A stretch of 9,466 nt of DNA from JBDIAR01 sp039812545 (GTDB lineage: Bacteria > Actinomycetota > Actinomycetes > Actinomycetales > Dermatophilaceae). This document shows, piece after piece, positions 7,180-9,466 of the stretch. Made by a program: the position numbers and the translations under genes. The stretch is from assembly GCA_039812545.1 (NCBI GenBank), contig JBDIAR010000135.1:1-9466 (forward strand), read 5' to 3'. Position 1 is the stretch's first letter. Each line of letters begins with the position of its first letter. The notes beneath the pieces are model-generated. The model was not told where the DNA came from. It worked only from the letters and a program-made list of their open reading frames with translations, and searched no databases.

Positions 7180-8259
7180 TCAGCCGCCCAGTTCGCCGCG
7201 CGGCACCATCGAGACCAGCACCTTGACCTGTTCGGGGTCGGTGGAGGCGCGGAAGGCCTGAGCGGACTCCTCGAACGGATAGACCGCCGTGACCAGATCG
7301 TCGACCGGCACCGCCCCCGCCCCGATCAGCCGGAAGGCGGTGGTGTAGTCGGGCTGGGTGTACATCAGCGCGCCCTCGATCCGCAGCTCCCGGTCCTGAA
7401 CGAGGTCGATCCGCACCGGGGTGGTGCCGGACAGGCCCACCCCGACGACGACGATCTGCCCGCCCTTGGCGACCAGGTCGACGGCCTGGGCCAGCGAGGC
7501 GCCCCGCGAGACGCAGTCGAAGACGACATCGGCGTCGCCGCCCAGGACGGCCTTGGCCGCGGCCACCGAATCCTGCTGCCCACCGTCGACGACGCCCGTC
7601 GCGCCGACGCGTTGGGCGCGCTCGCGCTTACTGGGCAGCAGGTCGGAGACCACGATCCGGGCGGCGCCGGCCGCCTTGGCCGCGATGAGGACGAGCAGTC
7701 CGATCGGGCCGGCGCCGAGAACGGCGACCGTGCGGCCGGTCAGCTCACCGGCCTTGGCGACCGCGTGGACCGGGGTGGCCAGGGGTTCGATGAAGGCGGC
7801 CTCAAGGTAGGTCATCGTCTCCGGCAGGACGTGGACCCGGTCGGCGGGGATCGCGAAGTAGTCGGCGAGCGCGCCGGGCGTCTGGCAGCCGAAGACCTCA
7901 AGGGTGGCGCAGATGTTGTACCGGCCGGCCGCGCACTGGGGGCAGGTGCCGCAGGCGAGGTTCGGTTCGATGACGATCCGGTCGCCCGGCTGGACGGTGG
8001 AAACGCCCTCGCCGACTTCGGTCACGACGCCGACGGCCTCGTGGCCCGGCTGGTACGGCAGGTCGATGAACGGGTGGTTGCCCAGGGCCGCGTGCATGTC
8101 GGACCCGCAGACGCCGACCACGACGCTGCGCACGACGACGTGCCCCGGGGCTGCGGCGGGGGCCGCGACCTGCTCGATGACGATGTCGTCCATCGAGGTG
8201 ACCTTGACCTGTCGGTTGCCGGTCGGTCGGTGGGTGGGGCGCGATTCGGTGGGTGCCAT
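7180..8259 (-). CDS. Zinc-binding medium-chain dehydrogenase (polyol/threonine dehydrogenase-like)
   Basis: 359 residues. Catalytic zinc ligands are visible as Cys51 in GVCGSDMH and His73-Glu74 in PGHEAVG. Structural-zinc cysteines are Cys103, 106, 109 and 117. The Rossmann motif GAGPIGLL is followed by VVSDLLPSKR, with Asp again favouring NAD. It is clearly different from the other MDR of the locus: it lacks the VHYYKEG stretch and has MHAALGNHPFIDLP instead. Substrate class is therefore uncertain (polyol, sugar or amino alcohol). Start ATG 8259 has AGAGGA about nine bases upstream. The first ~20 residues are Pro/Arg/Thr-rich and precede the fold, so a shorter protein from Met23 cannot be excluded. 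It sits 38 bp after the epimerase-like gene and 3 bp before the SDR, consistent with one transcript. Confidence 0.9.
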   Translation of the reverse strand: MAPTESRPTHRPTGNRQVKVTSMDDIVIEQVAAPAAAPGHVVVRSVVVGVCGSDMHAALGNHPFIDLPYQPGHEAVGVVTEVGEGVSTVQPGDRIVIEPNLACGTCPQCAAGRYNICATLEVFGCQTPGALADYFAIPADRVHVLPETMTYLEAAFIEPLATPVHAVAKAGELTGRTVAVLGAGPIGLLVLIAAKAAGAARIVVSDLLPSKRERAQRVGATGVVDGGQQDSVAAAKAVLGGDADVVFDCVSRGASLAQAVDLVAKGGQIVVVGVGLSGTTPVRIDLVQDRELRIEGALMYTQPDYTTAFRLIGAGAVPVDDLVTAVYPFEESAQAFRASTDPEQVKVLVSMVPRGELGG

Positions 8260-8297
8260 GGTCGTGCGGTCCTCTCGGGTGAGCGGGTGGTATGCCG

Positions 8298-8990
8298 TCA
8301 GGGGCGGCTGTCGGAAGTGGTCGTGAGGTTGTCGGCGGCGAAGAGGGCTCGGCCGACGACGCAGTAGCGCACACCGGCGGCGAGGGCCCGGCCGAGCCCG
8401 TCAGGACCCAGGCCGCCGTCGACACCGAAGGGCAGTTCGTCGCGCCCGTCGCTCGCCCCGGCCACCCGCAGCGCGGCGACGGCATCGAGCCGGGTCAGGT
8501 CCGCCGATTGCGTGGTCCCGGGTTCGATCAGCATGAGCAGAATGCCGTCGACGGCGCGCAATGCCGGGGCCAGGAGCGCCAGGGGCGTTGCGGGAGCGAC
8601 GGCCAGCCACGGCGAGGCTCCCTGGGCACGGATGGCCTCGGCGGTCTCGGGAACGTCGATTCCCGCCTCGAACTGCCAGGTCACCCGGTGTACGCCCAAC
8701 TCGAGTACGTCATCGATGACGCCGCGCGCCTCGGTCGTCATGACGTGGACGTCGATCGGGCCCACGCCGGCCCGAGCGAGGTCGGCGATGAAATCGAGAC
8801 CGACCCCGGTCGGGACGTGTCCCTCCCCGAGCAGATCCGCGTGCAGCCAGTGCCCGAGCCGCCCGACCCGAGCGGCTGCCTCCATACGGGCCCAGGGGGC
8901 GACGGCATACAAGCTGGCCGACAGCACCGCATCGGGCACCGCGGCGACCCGGGCGATGACGTCGTCGGCCAGCTCGAAGGTGGAAGGCAT
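8298..8990 (-). CDS. Divergent ribulose-phosphate-3-epimerase-like TIM-barrel protein
   Basis: 230 residues, the right size for the ribulose-phosphate 3-epimerase family (PF00834 type). Family landmarks appear in order: LSASL in the first strand, His50-x-Asp52 in WLHADLLGEGHVPT, Asp80-Val-His82 in IDVHVM, AVAPATP, LLMLIEPG, Asp191 in GVDGG, and VVGRALF near the end. The metal and acid-base residues of RPE (His, Asp, His, Asp) are thus retained. The phosphate-gripping parts differ: the PGFGGQ loop is shortened to PGTTQ, and the GS of VAGSAIF is GR. It may epimerise an unusual phosphorylated or even non-phosphorylated ketose; that is inference. Start ATG 8990 has GGAG five bases upstream. It is the first gene of the right operon, downstream of the second predicted promoter/operator. 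Confidence 0.8.
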   Translation of the reverse strand: MPSTFELADDVIARVAAVPDAVLSASLYAVAPWARMEAAARVGRLGHWLHADLLGEGHVPTGVGLDFIADLARAGVGPIDVHVMTTEARGVIDDVLELGVHRVTWQFEAGIDVPETAEAIRAQGASPWLAVAPATPLALLAPALRAVDGILLMLIEPGTTQSADLTRLDAVAALRVAGASDGRDELPFGVDGGLGPDGLGRALAAGVRYCVVGRALFAADNLTTTSDSRP

Positions 8991-9031
8991 TCCGGCTCCA
9001 TGGTCGGTTCGTCGGTGACGCGCGGCCTGGT

Positions 9032-9050
9032 GTTTGTTACAAACTGAAAC
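9032..9050. promoter_or_regulatory. Predicted ROK operator, right operon
   Basis: GTTTGTTACAAACTGAAAC includes a perfect 6-1-6 palindrome (GTTTGT, T, ACAAAC, 9032-9044) and a wider dyad (GTTT, 11 bases, AAAC). Over 24 bp including flanks it matches the element at 5092-5110 at 17 positions. It overlaps the predicted -10 box and start point of the right operon, 42-60 bp upstream of the epimerase-like ATG. It is in an otherwise GC-rich stretch, which makes the A/T-rich match stand out. Confidence 0.65.
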
Positions 9051-9075
9051 TAATACCTTCGGCCGACCGCGTCAA
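9047..9075 (-). promoter_or_regulatory. Predicted housekeeping-type promoter of the right operon
   Basis: On the minus strand TTGACG (9075-9070) is followed after 17 bases by TAGTTT (9052-9047), or after 16 bases by TTAGTT. The predicted start point is near 9040, giving a leader of about 50 nt. The layout (-35, 16-17 bp, -10 merging into the GTTTGTTACA element) repeats that of the promoter at 5108-5136. Confidence 0.6.
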
Positions 9076-9103
9076 TGCCCGGACCTCGCTCGTTCCCTTG
9101 GGT

Positions 9104-9238
9104 GCGGCTCCGAGCCCTGCTGCGGGCCTCGCTCGTTGCCTCCGGGCCTTCGTCGCTCACAATGGCGCGCTTCCGCGCCGCCCTGCGGGCCTCGCTCGTT
9201 TACTTGGCGCGGCTCCGAACCCTGCTGCGGGCCTCGCT
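9104..9238 (+). repeat. Three imperfect copies of a ~34-bp GC-rich repeat
   Basis: Copies begin at 9104, 9167 and 9209. Each ends in a CTGCGGGCCTCGCT core. Copies one and three match at 29 of 30 positions. Copies one and two match at 28 of 34, with 18 identical bases at the 3' end. A 13-bp word GCTCGTGTCCTCG also recurs just downstream at 9241 and 9273. Confidence 0.8.
9127..9159 (+). repeat. Perfect 33-bp direct repeat, copy 1
   Basis: Begins CCTCGCTCGTTGCC and ends CTTCGTCGCTCA. It is identical over 33 bases to the copy at 9356-9388, 229 bp away. Identity is exact despite the degenerate surroundings, which suggests recent duplication or homogenisation. Confidence 0.9.
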
Positions 9239-9355
9239 GCGCTCGTGTCCTCGCAGGGCCGTCGCCATGCCGGCTCGTGTCCTCGGTCGGCTGTCAGCCG
9301 CGCCTCAACCGGAGCCCTTGGGGTGATCTCCTCGACCCTACGGGCCTCGCTCGTA

Positions 9356-9388
9356 CCTCGCTCGTTGCCTCCGGGCCTTCGTCGCTCA
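9356..9388 (+). repeat. Perfect 33-bp direct repeat, copy 2, ending on a stop codon
   Basis: Second exact copy of the 33-bp repeat at 9127-9159. Its last three bases (TCA) are the TGA stop of the partial minus-strand gene at the right edge, so on that strand the repeat begins at the stop codon and forms the start of the 3' untranslated sequence. Confidence 0.9.
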
Positions 9389-9466
9389 GCCCACGCGGTC
9401 GACGACGGAGCGCGCCAGGCTCGCCAAGGCCCGGGTCGCGTCGCAGTCGGGGAGGGCGGCCAACAA
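9386..9466 (-). CDS. Unidentified protein, C-terminal fragment (runs off right edge)
   Basis: The last 26 codons and TGA stop of a minus-strand gene entering from the right. The visible peptide reads approximately LLAALPDCDATRALASLARS then VVDRVG: Ala/Leu-rich, probably helical, with codon composition like the neighbours (mostly G/C third positions). There is too little to assign a family. It is separated from the right operon by the repeat region and that operon's promoter, so it is probably a separate transcript. It is the nearest place to look for a missing kinase or isomerase. Confidence 0.6.
   Translation of the reverse strand: MLAALPDCDATRALASLARSVVDRVG

Larger units (their letters stand above)
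343..8910. repeat. Iterated 7-mer GTATGCC / GGCATAC, 15 copies dispersed through the window
   Basis: GTATGCC on the + strand starts at 343, 1267, 1863, 3926, 6008, 6913 and 8290. GGCATAC (the same word on the - strand) starts at 1626, 1698, 3698, 4200, 4554, 5746, 6789 and 8904. Twelve copies are in genes and three in intra-operon spacers. The base after GTATGCC is G in 10 copies, A in 4 and T in 1. Base composition alone predicts about one copy in this length. Confidence 0.85.
8991..9385. other. Noncoding region: promoter/operator plus degenerate GC-rich repeats
   Basis: About 395 bp without a credible gene. The first ~85 bp hold the right operon's leader, operator and promoter. From about 9080 onward the sequence is built of short repeated words (CCTCGCTCGT at 9084, 9127, 9190, 9344 and 9356). 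A 6-1-6 dyad CGGCTGTCAGCCG lies at 9288-9300; it could form a 5-bp stem but lacks a T-run. I see no RNA gene. The 83-codon open frame starting at 9075 is a by-product of the repeats. Confidence 0.7.

Noticed and set aside
6235..8367. Very long + strand open frame (710 codons) opposite the right operon
   Set aside because: It lies antisense to three genes with clear motifs. Its product is Gly/Asp/Arg/Val-rich with no recognisable domain, as expected for frames mirrored from high-GC codons.
8738..9001. Alternative upstream ATG at 9001 for the epimerase-like gene
   Set aside because: It is in a different frame from the epimerase-like protein and encodes a Pro/Ser-rich shadow; GGAG just after it serves the ATG at 8990.
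9288..9300. Intrinsic terminator at CGGCTGTCAGCCG
   Set aside because: The possible stem is only five pairs with a three-base loop and no T-run on either strand.
9075..9326. 83-codon + strand frame with repeated RLRxLLRASL peptides
   Set aside because: The peptide periodicity follows from the DNA repeats. There is no ribosome site, and its start overlaps the predicted -35 box of the right operon.
9104..9388. CRISPR array
   Set aside because: Repeats are imperfect, unevenly spaced and GC-rich, with no unique spacers of constant length and no cas genes in view.

Overview
GC-rich DNA (about two thirds G+C by eye) with strong G/C third-position bias, GTG and ATG starts and purine-rich ribosome sites. 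It suggests a high-GC actinobacterium. A lipoprotein-type solute-binding protein fits a Gram-positive cell. I cannot name the genus.

The window is a sugar or polyol uptake and oxidation locus around one ROK-family regulator. Left operon, minus strand, read from 5000 to 1: a zinc-dependent sorbitol/xylitol-type dehydrogenase, an RbsA-type double ATPase, an RbsC-type permease, an RbsB-type binding lipoprotein, and the first 25 codons of a short-chain dehydrogenase running off the left edge. The ROK gene (5142-6413) is divergent from this operon. Right operon, minus strand, read from 8990 to 6406: a divergent ribulose-phosphate-3-epimerase-like TIM barrel, a second zinc dehydrogenase and a complete short-chain dehydrogenase. 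The last of these ends tail to tail with the ROK gene, overlapping it by 8 nt. Beyond it lies a noncoding, repeat-rich stretch (8991-9385), then the last 26 codons of another minus-strand gene.

The two operons look like one regulon. Each is preceded by a TTGAC(A/G) -35 box, and a near-identical 19-bp GTTTGTTACA...AAC element overlaps each -10 box and start point. The likely model is that ROK binds both sites and releases them when the imported sugar, polyol or a derivative appears. The transporter imports the substrate, and two MDR and two SDR oxidoreductases plus the epimerase-like protein interconvert polyols, ketoses and epimers. No sugar kinase is visible, so the pathway either continues outside the window or does not start with phosphorylation.

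The most unusual signal is not a gene. The 7-mer GTATGCC (reverse GGCATAC) occurs 15 times in 9.5 kb, against about one expected by rough base-composition arithmetic. It falls in both orientations, in several reading frames and in three short spacers, often using rare codons (TAT, GCA, GTA). It looks like a genome-wide iterated DNA word under selection at the DNA level.
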